Below, one piece after another: positions 1-8,416 of a stretch of 64,000 bases of DNA. The position numbers and the translations under genes were made by a program. The notes below the pieces were generated by a model, which made no database searches, was not told the DNA's origin, and saw only the letters and a program-made list of their open reading frames with translations. The first letter of the stretch is position 1. Each line of letters starts with the position of its first letter. This DNA is from a virus, in IMG/VR virus record IMGVR_UViG_3300009551_000003, positions 1-64,000 of that record; one strand, given 5' to 3'.

Positions 1-292
1 AACGAGACGTGTGAGTTGTATCGTAAAGCTTTGCGGCCATCCTGTAACGGACGTTGCAAAAACAGCCGGCCACGATCACGCTATCGAAGTGCCACGGATG
101 ATCATGGATCGTCGAGACGCCCGGGACAGCGAAGCGACTATCCCACAGGTTGAGCCGGAATCGCTTGGGATCAGACTTCGGTCCGAGATAGGTCCGGAGC
201 ATGCCGAAGCCTTGGAGCGACCACGAGTGAGCTTCGTGATTGCGCAGCACGCCCTCGACAAGCGGCATCAGAAAATTCGCGTCGGTTCGCAT
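1..292 (-). CDS. Cupin-like protein, 3' end cut off by window edge
   Basis: An open frame starts at the ATG at 292 on the minus strand (GGAGAAAG ribosome site just upstream) and runs without a stop through base 1, giving 97 visible codons. The motif HDHPWHFDS near residues 70-78 resembles the metal-binding His cluster of cupin-type beta-barrel proteins. I infer a small metal-binding cupin of unknown substrate. It is the most downstream gene of the minus-strand unit seen here. The truncation comes from the window edge, not from the gene. Confidence 0.6.
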   Translation of the reverse strand, partial: MRTDANFLMPLVEGVLRNHEAHSWSLQGFGMLRTYLGPKSDPKRFRLNLWDSRFAVPGVSTIHDHPWHFDSVIVAGCFCNVRYRMAAKLYDTTHTSR

Positions 293-401
293 CCGACTTT
301 CTCCCTAAAAAGGATGGTGGTGGCCCGAGGGTCCGAGCCGCCACTTAGCCCGGCCCGACTTCTACGGGCAGTAGGTCAGTTCCTAGCGGGACCTCGGGAG
401 C

Positions 402-896
402 TTACGCGAGCGGGTCGTCCGCGTCGGCAGCCGCGCCGCCGGCATTGGCAACGCCGTTCAACTCGACTTCGCACGCTTCATAGACCGCGTCGAAATTCTC
501 CGGCTTGACACTGGAGACGTTCTGCACTCCGGCATTCTCGTCGAGGATGTTGAGCGCAGCCTGCTTGCCGAGATTCGCGTTCGTGGCGACCTTCTTGATG
601 ATCTCGCGGACCTGTTCGGCAGTATGCTTGCCACCGGGAGCCTTCACATTGGCAGCGGACGTAGCGCCGGCAGCCTTATTGGTATTAGCGGCAGGAGCCG
701 GCGGGGTCTTCCCAGCCGTACCGGGTGCGGCGGACGGGCGATTCGCAGCGCCAGCGGGCGTCTTGCCGGCGCTGTTCTGGCCGGGAGAGGCCGCAGGCGT
801 CGGGTTCTTCGCGCCGCCGGCAGAAGCACCGCCCTTCAGAGCGGCATGGATATCGCTGAGCTTCTTGGAAATCTCAGTCAGGAGTGCGTCGGACAT
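402..896 (-). CDS. Hypothetical protein with Ala/Pro-rich linker and helical C-terminal domain
   Basis: This 164-residue protein has a short helical N-terminus (MSDALLTEISKKLSDIHAAL), a low-complexity Ala/Pro/Gly/Thr/Lys linker over residues ~22-88, then a ~65-residue predicted helical domain starting at HTAEQVREIIKK and ending FDAVYEACEVEL, plus an acidic tip. Similar compact helical domains occur at the C-termini of phage DNA-metabolism proteins, but I cannot name the family. A TTGACA promoter lies ~50 bases upstream (937-964), so it probably starts its own transcript with the partial cupin gene downstream. Confidence 0.75.
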   Translation of the reverse strand: MSDALLTEISKKLSDIHAALKGGASAGGAKNPTPAASPGQNSAGKTPAGAANRPSAAPGTAGKTPPAPAANTNKAAGATSAANVKAPGGKHTAEQVREIIKKVATNANLGKQAALNILDENAGVQNVSSVKPENFDAVYEACEVELNGVANAGGAAADADDPLA

Positions 897-936
897 CGTG
901 GGGGACCTTGGTTCGGGGTTTGTGAAATCGTGGGCT

Positions 937-964
937 TTCTTATAGGACCGCTTCGATCTGTCAA
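937..964 (-). promoter_or_regulatory. Sigma70-like promoter, TTGACA-16-TAAGAA
   Basis: On the minus strand TTGACA (964-959) and TAAGAA (942-937) are 16 bases apart. The element lies between GapR and the gene starting at 896 and points at the latter. An overlapping TATAAG at 14-base spacing is a less likely -10. Confidence 0.55.
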
Positions 965-985
965 GGCAGCTAGGAAGAAATTTCT

Positions 986-1240
986 TCAGAGCATGCCGAG
1001 AGCGGCCATGTAGGTTTCGAGAATCGTCTCGGCCTCGGCGCGCTCATTGCTGTCCACCTTGCGGAGACGGACGATCGTGCGCAGCGCCTTCACGTCAAAG
1101 CCGCTGCCTTTCGCTTCGGCATAAACATCTCGGATGTCATCGCTGAGCGTCTTCTTCTCTTCCTCCAGTCGCTCGACGCGCTCGACGATAGCCTTCAACT
1201 GATCCTTGGCGATCTTCGTCGCTGGCGTTTCTTTTGACAT
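986..1240 (-). CDS. gapR: GapR-family (DUF2312) nucleoid-associated protein
   Basis: The 84 residues match the GapR/DUF2312 family in length and sequence: a coiled-coil N-terminal half ([19 protein letters not shown]), then [19 protein letters not shown], then the [10 protein letters not shown] segment. In Caulobacter GapR forms a clamp on overtwisted AT-rich DNA ahead of replication forks and works with topoisomerases. The phage copy may support replication or transcription of the phage genome, or displace the host protein. It is the first gene after a long leader that holds a promoter at 1369-1397. The family is widespread in alphaproteobacteria and their phages, which supports the host assignment. 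Confidence 0.92.
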   Translation of the reverse strand: MSKETPATKIAKDQLKAIVERVERLEEEKKTLSDDIRDVYAEAKGSGFDVKALRTIVRLRKVDSNERAEAETILETYMAALGML

Positions 1241-1368
1241 TGGGGAGGTGACCTTTCAAAGGGTTTGAGAGAATAAGGGCGCCAACCTGTGCTCCCGCCC
1301 ACCGAGTCGAAACGCAAAAGCGGGAAGCACAGAGAGGAGACGCAACCCCAGTTCGGCTGGGCATCGTC

Positions 1369-1397
1369 TCGCTACTGCATTCCCGCGAATCTGTCAA
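1369..1397 (-). promoter_or_regulatory. Candidate gapR promoter, TTGACA-17-TAGCGA
   Basis: TTGACA (1397-1392) and TAGCGA (1374-1369) on the minus strand are separated by 17 bases and sit ~130 bases upstream of gapR. The -10 is weak. It lies immediately downstream of the terminator at 1414-1455, which suggests gapR has a promoter separate from the small unit above it. Confidence 0.4.
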
Positions 1398-1409
1398 GAT
1401 CGATTAAGC

Positions 1410-1523
1410 AAATAAAAACCCCGCCGGAAGACTGATGCGTCGCGACGGGGTTCTGTTTGCACGAAAGCTAGGGTCGGAATTACTTCTTCATGCCTGCCTC
1501 CTCTTGTGGTTTTTCTTAATCGC
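1410..1523 (-). ncRNA. Candidate small RNA or attenuated leader (~110 nt)
   Basis: A complete miniature transcription unit is visible on the minus strand: TTGACA-16-TATGTT (1557-1530), then ~110 bases, then a stem-loop followed by TTTTATTT (1455-1410). Inside it, AAGAGGAGGCAGGC precedes a three-codon frame ATGAAGAAGTAA (1491-1480), a strong ribosome site for a meaningless peptide. It could be an independent small RNA, or a leader whose terminator limits transcription into gapR. No protein of useful size fits. Function is unknown. Confidence 0.5.
1414..1455 (-). terminator. Rho-independent terminator
   Basis: Read on the minus strand, AACCCCG pairs with CGGGGTT (1452-1446 with 1423-1417) and the stem is followed by TTTTATTT. 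Read on the plus strand the downstream T-run is poorer, so it mainly serves minus-strand transcripts. Confidence 0.7.
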
Positions 1524-1529
1524 TGGCCC

Positions 1530-1557
1530 AACATACAGGTCAAGCAATCTTTGTCAA
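1530..1557 (-). promoter_or_regulatory. Sigma70-like promoter, TTGACA-16-TATGTT
   Basis: TTGACA (1557-1552) and TATGTT (1535-1530) on the minus strand, 16 bases apart, start the small unit that ends at the 1414-1455 terminator. The primase gene begins 70 bases away on the opposite strand. Confidence 0.55.
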
Positions 1558-1624
1558 TCCCAAGGTACTTGAAATAGTTAACCGACCATGATAGAGCCCG
1601 TGTCCATCCTAGAAAGCCATCTGC

Positions 1625-3901
1625 ATGCCCGGACTCACGCCGCAACAGTCCCTCGAACTTGCCTTGGACTATATCACACTCAATCCAGACCGCTACATTT
1701 TTCCGATTGCCGGCGGCAAAAAATTTCCTCCCCTGATCAAAAACAATCTCGCCGACGCCAGCAACAGCGAGGATCAGATCAGGACGTGGTGTCGCAAGTG
1801 GCCCGGCTGCAACTGGGCTCTCTCGCACAAGAAATCCAACAAGCTCGTCGTTGATATTGACACCAAGCCCGGCAAAAATGGACAGGCAACATTCGACGAC
1901 CTCGATCTGGAGTTTGGTTTCCCGCCGACCGAGATGACGCGCACGCCTAGCGGCGGCTTCCATCTGATCTATGACGGCATCCACATTTTCGCGCTCGGCA
2001 AGTACGGTTTCGGTGAAGATATCGACTCGCCGAACTACACTCTGATTCCGGGATGCAAATTCGATGACGGCACTGAATATGTCAGCGAGGGCAGCGCGCC
2101 GCTAGCGAAAGCGCCGCAATGGTTCTATGATCTGCTCGGCCGTGCCAAGGAAAAGAAGTCGGATGCCTCCGAAACTGCCGTCGAACTTGACAAGCCCGAG
2201 AACATTGAGTGGGCGCAGGACTTTCTCCGCAACGACGCCGAGCCGGCGATCGAGGGTAAGAACGGCGATTTTCAAACTCTGAAGATCGCGATGGGAGTGC
2301 GCGATCGTGGCATCAGTCAAGAGCAATGCTATGCCTTGATGCTCGAATATTACAACGAACGATGCGATCCGCCTTGGGAGCCGGCCGATCTGGAACGCAA
2401 GGTCACCAACGCCTACAACTATGCCAGCCAAACTCAACTCGGCGGCAAGACAGCAGAGGCCGACTTCGAAGGCGACGATGTTGATGTGGCCGCGATTCCG
2501 ACGTTCGGAGAACGCGATGTCATTGATCGCCAGCGCCAGCAACGGGAACAGGCTCGGCAGCGCGACGCGAATATCCCTTTTGATCAGCGACAGGCCGAAG
2601 TCACGGCAGCGCTTGCGCTTGACACCTATGTATATGTCGTCGCGATGGATCGCTTCGTCAACGTCACCAATGCCGACGAACCACTTCGGCGCGTTCAATT
2701 CGATTCGAAGTACCGCAAGCTCGTCAGCAAGTCGAAGTCATTCTCTGATCTCGTGCTGGCGAAGAAGAAAGGCGGCATCCGGATTTTCGATCGGGTCGGC
2801 TATGTTCCGGGAGAAGGCATCGCACTTGATGGCGGCTTGACTTGCAACCTCTATCGCCGCCCTGATGTGACACCGCTCGAAGGCGATGTGACGTGGTGGT
2901 ATGAACACCTCGAATATCTTTTTCCGGACGCGATCGACCGCTTCCATCTTATGAATTGGATATCGTGGTTCTATCAGAACCCGAAGTTGAAGCCGAAGCA
3001 CGCGTTGCTGTTGCAAGGCCACAAGCCCGGCACCGGCAAGAGCTTCATCGTTGATATGCTGGCCGCGACGATCGGCGAAAATAACCGTGAGGTCGTGTCG
3101 CAGACCGATCTCGGCGGCTCATTCAACGGCTACGCCATGCGTACCAAGCTGATCACAGTCGAGGAGCTTCGGGCCGTCGAGCGCGCCAACGTCAAGAACG
3201 CGTTGCACGATATCATCACGCAAGATTGGATCAGCATCAACGAAAAGAACATGCCTAAGTTTAAGATGCGTAATTGCTTCGGCGTGATTGGCATGACGAA
3301 TGACGACGCGGCGATCTCTCTCGACGCGGCAGATCGACGCTATCTCGTGCTGCGCACCGAAGCCGAGCCCCGGAGCGTCGCTTACTACGATAACCTCTAT
3401 GCCCGGCTCAACAATCCCGTGGATGTGGCAGCCATAGCTTGGATGTTCCAGACTTTCGACTATGGCGAATACAATGGCGCTGGCAAGGCTCCCTTCACTG
3501 CGGCGAAGGAAGAGATGATGGTCGCCGGCATGAGCGAGCTTGAGACGTGGATGATCGAACACCGCGATCAATGGCCGCTCTGCGGTCGCGTCACGACGCT
3601 GGCGGATGTGATCGACATCCTGCCGCCGAAGCTGGAGAAGATCGGGCGTCTGCACGCCTTCGTCGCGACGGCCCTGAAGACGCACTTCCAAGCTAAGATG
3701 GTCGGACAGCCTCGTGTCGGCAAAGCTCGACCTCGCTTGTTTGTGATCAACGGTTGCCCGGTCTTCACGATGGGGGGCCTTCAAGCGTGCGCCGACATCT
3801 ATGAGTTGGACCGCAAGAACAAGGCGGCTGGCCCGGATTCAGATTTCGATGTGGGCGGCAATGATGATCCGTCCGCCGAAGAAGATTTCAAAGAGGATTG
3901 A
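1625..3901 (+). CDS. Bifunctional primase-polymerase / D5-type superfamily 3 helicase
   Basis: A 758-residue replication protein. Residues ~10-165 form a Prim-Pol domain: VVDID (75-79) supplies the metal-binding Asp pair and TPSGGFHLIYDG (~108-119) the conserved Ser/His strand. Residues ~190-280 resemble the PriCT helical domain (IEWAQDFLRNDAEPAIEG). The C-terminal half is a DUF5906/D5-like ATPase with Walker A GHKPGTGKS at ~465 and a sensor-like VIGMTNDD segment. Such proteins prime and unwind DNA at phage or plasmid origins. The gene is isolated on the plus strand and flanked by non-coding DNA. The start has only a weak AGAAAG ribosome site, so the exact N-terminus is less certain than the function. 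Confidence 0.93.
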   Translation: MPGLTPQQSLELALDYITLNPDRYIFPIAGGKKFPPLIKNNLADASNSEDQIRTWCRKWPGCNWALSHKKSNKLVVDIDTKPGKNGQATFDDLDLEFGFPPTEMTRTPSGGFHLIYDGIHIFALGKYGFGEDIDSPNYTLIPGCKFDDGTEYVSEGSAPLAKAPQWFYDLLGRAKEKKSDASETAVELDKPENIEWAQDFLRNDAEPAIEGKNGDFQTLKIAMGVRDRGISQEQCYALMLEYYNERCDPPWEPADLERKVTNAYNYASQTQLGGKTAEADFEGDDVDVAAIPTFGERDVIDRQRQQREQARQRDANIPFDQRQAEVTAALALDTYVYVVAMDRFVNVTNADEPLRRVQFDSKYRKLVSKSKSFSDLVLAKKKGGIRIFDRVGYVPGEGIALDGGLTCNLYRRPDVTPLEGDVTWWYEHLEYLFPDAIDRFHLMNWISWFYQNPKLKPKHALLLQGHKPGTGKSFIVDMLAATIGENNREVVSQTDLGGSFNGYAMRTKLITVEELRAVERANVKNALHDIITQDWISINEKNMPKFKMRNCFGVIGMTNDDAAISLDAADRRYLVLRTEAEPRSVAYYDNLYARLNNPVDVAAIAWMFQTFDYGEYNGAGKAPFTAAKEEMMVAGMSELETWMIEHRDQWPLCGRVTTLADVIDILPPKLEKIGRLHAFVATALKTHFQAKMVGQPRVGKARPRLFVINGCPVFTMGGLQACADIYELDRKNKAAGPDSDFDVGGNDDPSAEEDFKED

Positions 3902-4300
3902 CGCCGGCCGCGTTTGGCGCTAACATCTGAATCCCAATCTAAGTGTGATCGGAAGTAGTAAGCGAGACAGGGGTTGCAAGTCCTGTTTCTGCCCAGCCGG
4001 TGCCCCGCTAGTCCCGAGGGCAAGGTGTGCAGTAGCGCGAATGCGAGGAGCGTCCTCCTAGGACACGTCTTCAACGCAGCGTCGAGGCGCAAATCGGGAG
4101 GAGAGATAACACTGCGGCCCGACGAGCCGCCACTTGGGGAGGGACTTTCTTCGCGAGCGCGCCAGCGCTCTTGCGCACTACAGCTAGTCCGAGAAAATTC
4201 GGTGCGCGCTCTCGAAGATAGCTACACACTGCGGGCAAGCGACCTCCGCAGTGGCCCACGTGCAGAAGTGCGGAACCTCGCCGCGCACGTGGGCACCAAG
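3902..4300. other. 400-base non-coding gap dense in perfect hairpins
   Basis: No convincing gene lies between the convergent ends of the primase gene and the gene ending at 4301. The segment holds CACTGCGG/CCGCAGTG (4227-4234 with 4246-4253), directly abutted by a 10-pair stem GCCCACGTGC/GCACGTGGGC (4254-4263 with 4285-4294), and shorter stems upstream. The 3' pair may terminate minus-strand transcripts. Four hundred bases is far more than termination needs in such a packed genome, so a structured RNA is possible. Confidence 0.5.
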
Positions 4301-4534
4301 TCATCTCCGCTTCGCCTTTGGTTTCTTAGGCAGCGATTTCAGATATTCGAAGCGCTCGACTTTCTTGCGAGCCTCGGCCTCCTCAATATCCTTCCTCAAC
4401 TGTCGTGTCGCCGCCTCCTCGTGCTTTGCCGGCACCCGGAACGCCGTGCCTTGCTTGGTGAGCTTGCGTCCCTTCCACGCGGCGTCACGTTCGCTCTGCG
4501 GAATCCGCAGATAGTCAGGTATGCCCTCAGTCAT
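4301..4534 (-). CDS. Hypothetical basic coiled-coil protein
   Basis: 77 residues: a short N-terminal segment (EGIPDYLRIPQSERDAAW), then a charged helical stretch (RQLRKDIEEAEARKKVERFEY is the core region) and a Lys/Arg-rich tail ending KPKAKRR. Nothing identifies a family. It is the last gene of the long minus-strand array and may bind nucleic acid, by composition only. Confidence 0.65.
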   Translation of the reverse strand: MTEGIPDYLRIPQSERDAAWKGRKLTKQGTAFRVPAKHEEAATRQLRKDIEEAEARKKVERFEYLKSLPKKPKAKRR

Positions 4535-4595
4535 TTTTGTGTCCTCCGTTGCCCCGGCACCGCGCTCAAATGCGCGGCCCGGGGCGGTTTGAAGT

Positions 4596-5318
4596 TTAGT
4601 AGCCTACTTGTTTAATCTTCACCGCTGGCGGGTCGCCAGCGGGCCGTATCAACTCGCCCATACCCCCGACCTCAGTCGCTTCGGTACAGCGATAGACGGC
4701 GTACTTCGTGGCCTTCTGGCCTTGAAGTCCATTGCGGTTCATGCGGGCGATAGCAGCGGCGGCCGATTGATTGCTTCGGCCCCAGCCGTGGTTGTTGCCG
4801 ACCGCGATGAACCACTTCAGAGGATCATCGGGGTTGTTCGCTATGTCGGCCTCGATCGCCGGATTGATGTTCTTCACATCCTCCCGGAGCTTCCAGTATC
4901 CATAGACGCATCGCGTGCCGTCGCGCGACCCGTCGTAGGTATCATGGATTTCCCCATCGATCACCGCGACCACATGCTTGCTCACTCGCACCACGAGCCG
5001 CCCGGCTGGAAGCTCTCCAGCCTTGAGATGGACCTTGCAGCCCTCGCCGATCTTCATCGTCGCGGTCCACTCGAAACCAATCTCAGCCATGTAGTCCTTG
5101 AACCATTTGCGTCCAACGTAGATGCCGTTACGGGCGCTGCGCGGTTGCTTCTTGGTTCGTTTCGAGGCCCGCTGTTGAACCATCCCGCCAGCGAGGCGAT
5201 CGTAGACCTCTTGGTAGGGGAGGTTCGCTGCGATCGAGATGGCTCGTGCCACGCAATCGCCCGCGCTTCCTCGGAAGCCGGCAGCCTTTCGGCCGCCGTC
5301 ATTGTTGACGTGCTTCAT
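4596..5318 (-). CDS. Predicted papain-like cysteine peptidase
   Basis: The preferred start is the ATG at 5318, eight bases after GAAGAGG, giving 240 residues; an upstream start at 5378 is possible but lacks such a site. GDCVARAISIA puts a Cys at residue 22 at the start of a helix, followed by YQEVYDRL. RVSKHVVAVIDGEIHDTYD places a His near 115 and Asp residues near 121 and 126. That Cys-helix then His-strand-Asp order is typical of papain-like and C39-like peptidases. Substrate is unknown. Two further papain-like proteins occur at 18214-18597 and 26694-27188. Confidence 0.72.
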   Translation of the reverse strand: MKHVNNDGGRKAAGFRGSAGDCVARAISIAANLPYQEVYDRLAGGMVQQRASKRTKKQPRSARNGIYVGRKWFKDYMAEIGFEWTATMKIGEGCKVHLKAGELPAGRLVVRVSKHVVAVIDGEIHDTYDGSRDGTRCVYGYWKLREDVKNINPAIEADIANNPDDPLKWFIAVGNNHGWGRSNQSAAAAIARMNRNGLQGQKATKYAVYRCTEATEVGGMGELIRPAGDPPAVKIKQVGY

Positions 5319-5401
5319 CTGATATACCTCTTCAAACAGCCCACGCTCTTTATTGAGCGCGTGAGAGAAGTATAGCATATCGACTTTTGGGATTTTGCGT
5401 T

Positions 5402-5833
5402 TTAGTCGAGATCGAGGTTCGAGAACCGCTGCGCCAGAGGCGTTTCTTGCATTTTCTCGGAGGGCTTGACAGGCCCTACAAGCGGATAACTTGCATCGAA
5501 GTCGTCGTCCGGAATGAAAGAAGTGGCCAGTTTTGTTAGGTTCGGTTCGGTCGAAAAATTTTTTCTAGCGATCCCGTAGCTTTCTCGATCGGGAAGATAC
5601 TTCACAGTGAAAGAGGGGCCAAATTCTATCTGCATCAACTGCTCGGTCGTCTCGCCGTAATCGATCAGCACAGTTTGATCCTGACACCTTATTCCTGATC
5701 TTAGCGAATAGTGATTGAGCGTCCTCGGTTGAATCGGCGGCCACGTCTGCTCGCAAAACTTGCGCGGCAGTTGCAGGCTCTCGCCTGCGCCGAGATTTCG
5801 ACACGCTTGTTCGATCATCCTTACGTCAGTCAT
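5402..5833 (-). CDS. Hypothetical protein with shared QRFSNLDLD tail
   Basis: 143 residues. The middle contains LPRKFCEQTWP and FGPSFTVKYLPDRESYGIAR segments that align loosely with the neighbouring gene at 5836-6534, so the two are probably old paralogues. The C-terminus PLAQRFSNLDLD is nearly identical to the neighbour's PLVQRFSNLDLDD, after an unconserved Pro-rich linker. A conserved tail on diverged bodies suggests a docking peptide for a common partner. Function unknown. Confidence 0.72.
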   Translation of the reverse strand: MTDVRMIEQACRNLGAGESLQLPRKFCEQTWPPIQPRTLNHYSLRSGIRCQDQTVLIDYGETTEQLMQIEFGPSFTVKYLPDRESYGIARKNFSTEPNLTKLATSFIPDDDFDASYPLVGPVKPSEKMQETPLAQRFSNLDLD

Positions 5834-5835
5834 GT

Positions 5836-6534
5836 CTAGTCGTCGAGGTCGAGATTGGAGAATCGTTGCACCAAGGGCGGCTCTTTTGGCGTCGGCGCGC
5901 TGGCTTGGTTCGCTTGGGGTGTGGAGCCGCGCTTGGGACGCGGAGTCTTCACCGGGACCGGATAGGACGGTGGGCGGCTCCAGTCGGCCATGCCGTATGC
6001 AGGCTCTTGCCGTTCACCGGGGAAGTCCTTGGTCATAGCAACGCGGCGCACATAATAATTATCGCAGCGCATGCCATCTTGATAGACTTCAAAGTCAGGG
6101 CCGAGAGCCCGGCCCAAACGATCAGCCGGCGACCGGCGCGTGATGGTCGCCGTATTCGAGATGGGGCTGTTCCATTCGTTGATCTCGACGAGCGTCAAAG
6201 CCGGAGCATCATACTCGTTTCGGTACGGAAAAGCCTCCTCGACAAGCTGGCGCGGGAGAGTGCGGACTTGCCCTGTCACCAACTGCCGAGCCATGTAGGC
6301 TATGTGATCTTGCGCCCCTCGACCGTCGTCTTTCATTTTGTTCGTCTTCCTGATCGCCAGAGCGCGGCTGTCTGACAGAATCCAGTTAATCACGGTTTGC
6401 TGGCGAGCGCCACTGTAAAGAATTTGACACGGCCGCAATCCGCAATGGAAGAGCAGACGCGAGACATCGGTGTCATAAATCTCGCTCCAGCCGTCACGGC
6501 CGGGTAAGATCGGTTTGATGTTCGGGAATGCCAT
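5836..6534 (-). CDS. Hypothetical protein, paralogue of neighbour, QRFSNLDLDD tail
   Basis: Start chosen at the ATG at 6534 after GAGGGGG; an in-frame ATG at 6585 lacks a site. The 232 residues begin AFPNIKPILPGRDGW and contain ARQLVTGQVRTLPRQLVEEA and GPDFEVYQDGMRC, which parallel the 5402-5833 protein. A Pro/Lys/Thr-rich linker leads to the tail PLVQRFSNLDLDD. The gene pair is separated by only two bases and probably co-translated. Confidence 0.72.
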   Translation of the reverse strand: MAFPNIKPILPGRDGWSEIYDTDVSRLLFHCGLRPCQILYSGARQQTVINWILSDSRALAIRKTNKMKDDGRGAQDHIAYMARQLVTGQVRTLPRQLVEEAFPYRNEYDAPALTLVEINEWNSPISNTATITRRSPADRLGRALGPDFEVYQDGMRCDNYYVRRVAMTKDFPGERQEPAYGMADWSRPPSYPVPVKTPRPKRGSTPQANQASAPTPKEPPLVQRFSNLDLDD

Positions 6535-6633
6535 GGCCGCCCCCTCGTTTCGTGGCAGCCTAGCAGGCTTGCCGTGGCCAGCCAACTAGCCGTTAGCCGG
6601 ATTCCGGCATAGGAGGCCGGAACGCTGGGGAAG

Positions 6634-6777
6634 CTACCGGCGGGCTCGCCAAGGGCTCGGATAGTACCGATCGGTCGATCGGTCGATCGCGTGGACGTGG
6701 CCCCGCAGCTTCTTTGCCGGCGGCATCTTGGCAAGGCGCCGTAGCGCCCTGCGCGCTTTCTTTGGAACCTTGTGCAT
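6634..6777 (-). CDS. Small Arg/Lys-rich protein
   Basis: 47 residues starting MHKVPKKARRALRRLAK, strongly basic throughout. Its ATG overlaps the stop of the lipoprotein gene as TGATG, the coupling signal used all over this array. The 3' part contains tandem CGATCGGT units (about 6671-6690). It could be a nucleic-acid-binding peptide, judged only by charge. Confidence 0.55.
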   Translation of the reverse strand: MHKVPKKARRALRRLAKMPPAKKLRGHVHAIDRSTDRYYPSPWRARR

Positions 6778-7319
6778 CACTCCGCCGCGACGACGCGGTA
6801 GGGATAGGTCCGGACCCGGTCCTCGATATAGACCGGCGCGATCTGTTTCGTCTCCGGGTTGAGGCAGACAACCCATGTGCCCTCCGCCGTCGTCGGCATA
6901 TAGAGGCCGTTCGGTTCCGGCTGATCCGCCTCGAAGGTGCGCCACTCTCCCTGATAGTTGAAGCCGGCCGGGTAGGTTGATCGCCGCACCACGGGAGCCT
7001 TGGGCGCCGTGTATTGAGTTGCGTAGGGGACTGGATAGCCAATTGAGTTGGTCCCCTTGCAAACCTCGTGCAGCTTGCCGTTGAGGTCCGTGATGTAAGT
7101 ATAGGTGACGAGCTTCGGGTCGTCGCGAAGCTCATAGATCATCTTGAGCAGCCGCTTCTCGGTGCCGTTGATGACGGCAGGATAGCCTACCGCGACCGAG
7201 ATGTTATCGGTCGCCGTCATGGTCGCCTTCGTCTCACGCGCCGCGCTCGACGTGTCTTCCGAACATGCCGCGAGCGCGAGCGCCGGCAGCAACATGAGGA
7301 TCAGGAAAAGTTTTCGCAA
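6777..7319 (-). CDS. Secreted lipoprotein
   Basis: 180 residues with a lipoprotein signal peptide: MRKLFLILMLLPALALAACS, with lipobox LALAAC and the acylated Cys at residue 19. The mature part (~160 residues) has TYTYITDLNGKLHEVCKG and GLYMPTTAEGTWVVCLNPETKQ, no known family. It should sit in the periplasm, anchored in a membrane. Phage lipoproteins often alter the infected cell surface (superinfection exclusion) or take part in lysis; neither role is shown here. Confidence 0.8.
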   Translation of the reverse strand: MRKLFLILMLLPALALAACSEDTSSAARETKATMTATDNISVAVGYPAVINGTEKRLLKMIYELRDDPKLVTYTYITDLNGKLHEVCKGTNSIGYPVPYATQYTAPKAPVVRRSTYPAGFNYQGEWRTFEADQPEPNGLYMPTTAEGTWVVCLNPETKQIAPVYIEDRVRTYPYRVVAAE

Positions 7320-7321
7320 GG

Positions 7322-7642
7322 TCAGCCTCCGAGTTGAATGAGGAACGCTTGCAAATCAAGCGGCAGACGCGTTCGATCGAGCGCGTCTGCCTCGTGAAGG
7401 GCAAACGACCTAATGGTTGCCCGCTCGTCATCGGTCTTGGCTTGCGAGTATTGCAGCTTCAACCGATAGAGTTCGCGGCTAGCTCCCTCGCTGTAGGCTC
7501 GGGATTGGATCATCGTGTCGCGACGGACAGCTTCCATACGCGGCGCGAAAAACTGGTATTGAGAAAGGCCGAACAGATTCAGCCCAAAGATCGCGGCCAG
7601 CAACAGTGCCAAGCCGAGTAGCGAAGTAAGAACAATCTTCAT
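7322..7642 (-). CDS. Membrane-anchored protein of a conserved phage type
   Basis: 106 residues with one N-terminal membrane helix (residues 3-27, LTSLLGLALLLAAIFGLNLF) and a soluble helical part containing FAPRMEAVRRDTMIQSRAYS and the end LPLDLQAFLIQL. The pattern of a membrane helix followed by PR.E..RR and LP..L..F is familiar from many unrelated phages, always without function. It abuts the lipoprotein gene, so both may act at the inner membrane. Confidence 0.75.
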   Translation of the reverse strand: MKIVLTSLLGLALLLAAIFGLNLFGLSQYQFFAPRMEAVRRDTMIQSRAYSEGASRELYRLKLQYSQAKTDDERATIRSFALHEADALDRTRLPLDLQAFLIQLGG

Positions 7643-7693
7643 GTTTTTATTCTCCGGTTGGATTGCCCAGTATGGGTCGGGAAAGGGGAATAT

Positions 7694-7933
7694 TTAAAAA
7701 TTTTGCGCTTCCGCCGCGCGCCACGCGTTGACCTCGTCGAGCGTCATTGATCGAAGTCCCTTCGAAGGTGCGCCACTCAGGGTCTCTGCCGTCAGCTTGG
7801 CTGCTATCGATAATTGAACATGGTCGAGATTACTCTCGTCAACGACGGCCGACCAACTGGCAACGATTTGATTTTCATAGGCGTCGATGCACATGCGTTG
7901 AACCGTGATCAAAAACTGTTGCTCACCCGACAT
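7694..7933 (-). CDS. Hypothetical protein
   Basis: 79 residues from the ATG at 7933 (AAGGGA upstream); longer in-frame starts would invade the previous gene deeply. Ends LDEVNAWRAAEAQNF. Overlaps the preceding HTH-like gene by 11 bases. No family recognised. Confidence 0.6.
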   Translation of the reverse strand: MSGEQQFLITVQRMCIDAYENQIVASWSAVVDESNLDHVQLSIAAKLTAETLSGAPSKGLRSMTLDEVNAWRAAEAQNF

Positions 7934-8171
7934 ACGGATAGTCCCTTCGTCGCCTAACGTGCGTCGCGATCTGCCGTCGTTGCCGCCCTCCGTCTTCGAG
8001 GCCTCTCGGCAGCAAGCCTCGGGCATTGAGCAGTTTGTAGGCGTAGTTCGGAGAGAGCCCGAACTCGTTGACGGCGATCTTGTCGGCTGCCGACATGCCA
8101 TGCTGGAAATACGCAGTGACGATACGCTCGCGCTCCGCACTGTCCAGCCGCCGGCCGCCGATTCCGTACAT
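7923..8171 (-). CDS. Small helix-turn-helix-like protein
   Basis: 82 residues. SAERERIVTAYFQHGMSAAD followed by IAVNEFGLSPNYAYKLLNARG has the spacing of a homeodomain-type helix-turn-helix, and the C-terminus is Arg-rich (RQRRQIATHVRRRRD). It is probably a DNA-binding regulator; operator unknown. The start is TGATG-coupled to the gene upstream. Confidence 0.65.
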   Translation of the reverse strand: MYGIGGRRLDSAERERIVTAYFQHGMSAADKIAVNEFGLSPNYAYKLLNARGLLPRGLEDGGRQRRQIATHVRRRRDYPYVG

Positions 8172-8416
8172 CAGTGCACCGTAGGTAAACCGAGCCGCGC
8201 CATCTCAGCATCGAGCTTGGCGTCGGCCTCCTCCAGACATTCCAGCACCTCGACAAGCGAGTCGTTGTCGAGCGCCGTCTCGACGACGGCATACATATCG
8301 TCATGAACCTTGAGGAAAAACTCCAGCGCCCGCGTGGCAGCGGCGCCGCGTGCGACGAGCAGCGCGTCCAATGCGGCGCGATGCTCCATCATCTTGACCT
8401 GAAGCGTCGGCGACAT
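8171..8416 (-). CDS. Hypothetical helical protein
   Basis: 81 residues starting MSPTLQVKMMEHRAAL; continuous predicted helix with LEVLECLEEADAKLD-type charge pattern near the end. TGATG overlap with the membrane protein gene upstream fixes the start at 8416. No family recognised. Confidence 0.6.
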   Translation of the reverse strand: MSPTLQVKMMEHRAALDALLVARGAAATRALEFFLKVHDDMYAVVETALDNDSLVEVLECLEEADAKLDAEMARLGLPTVH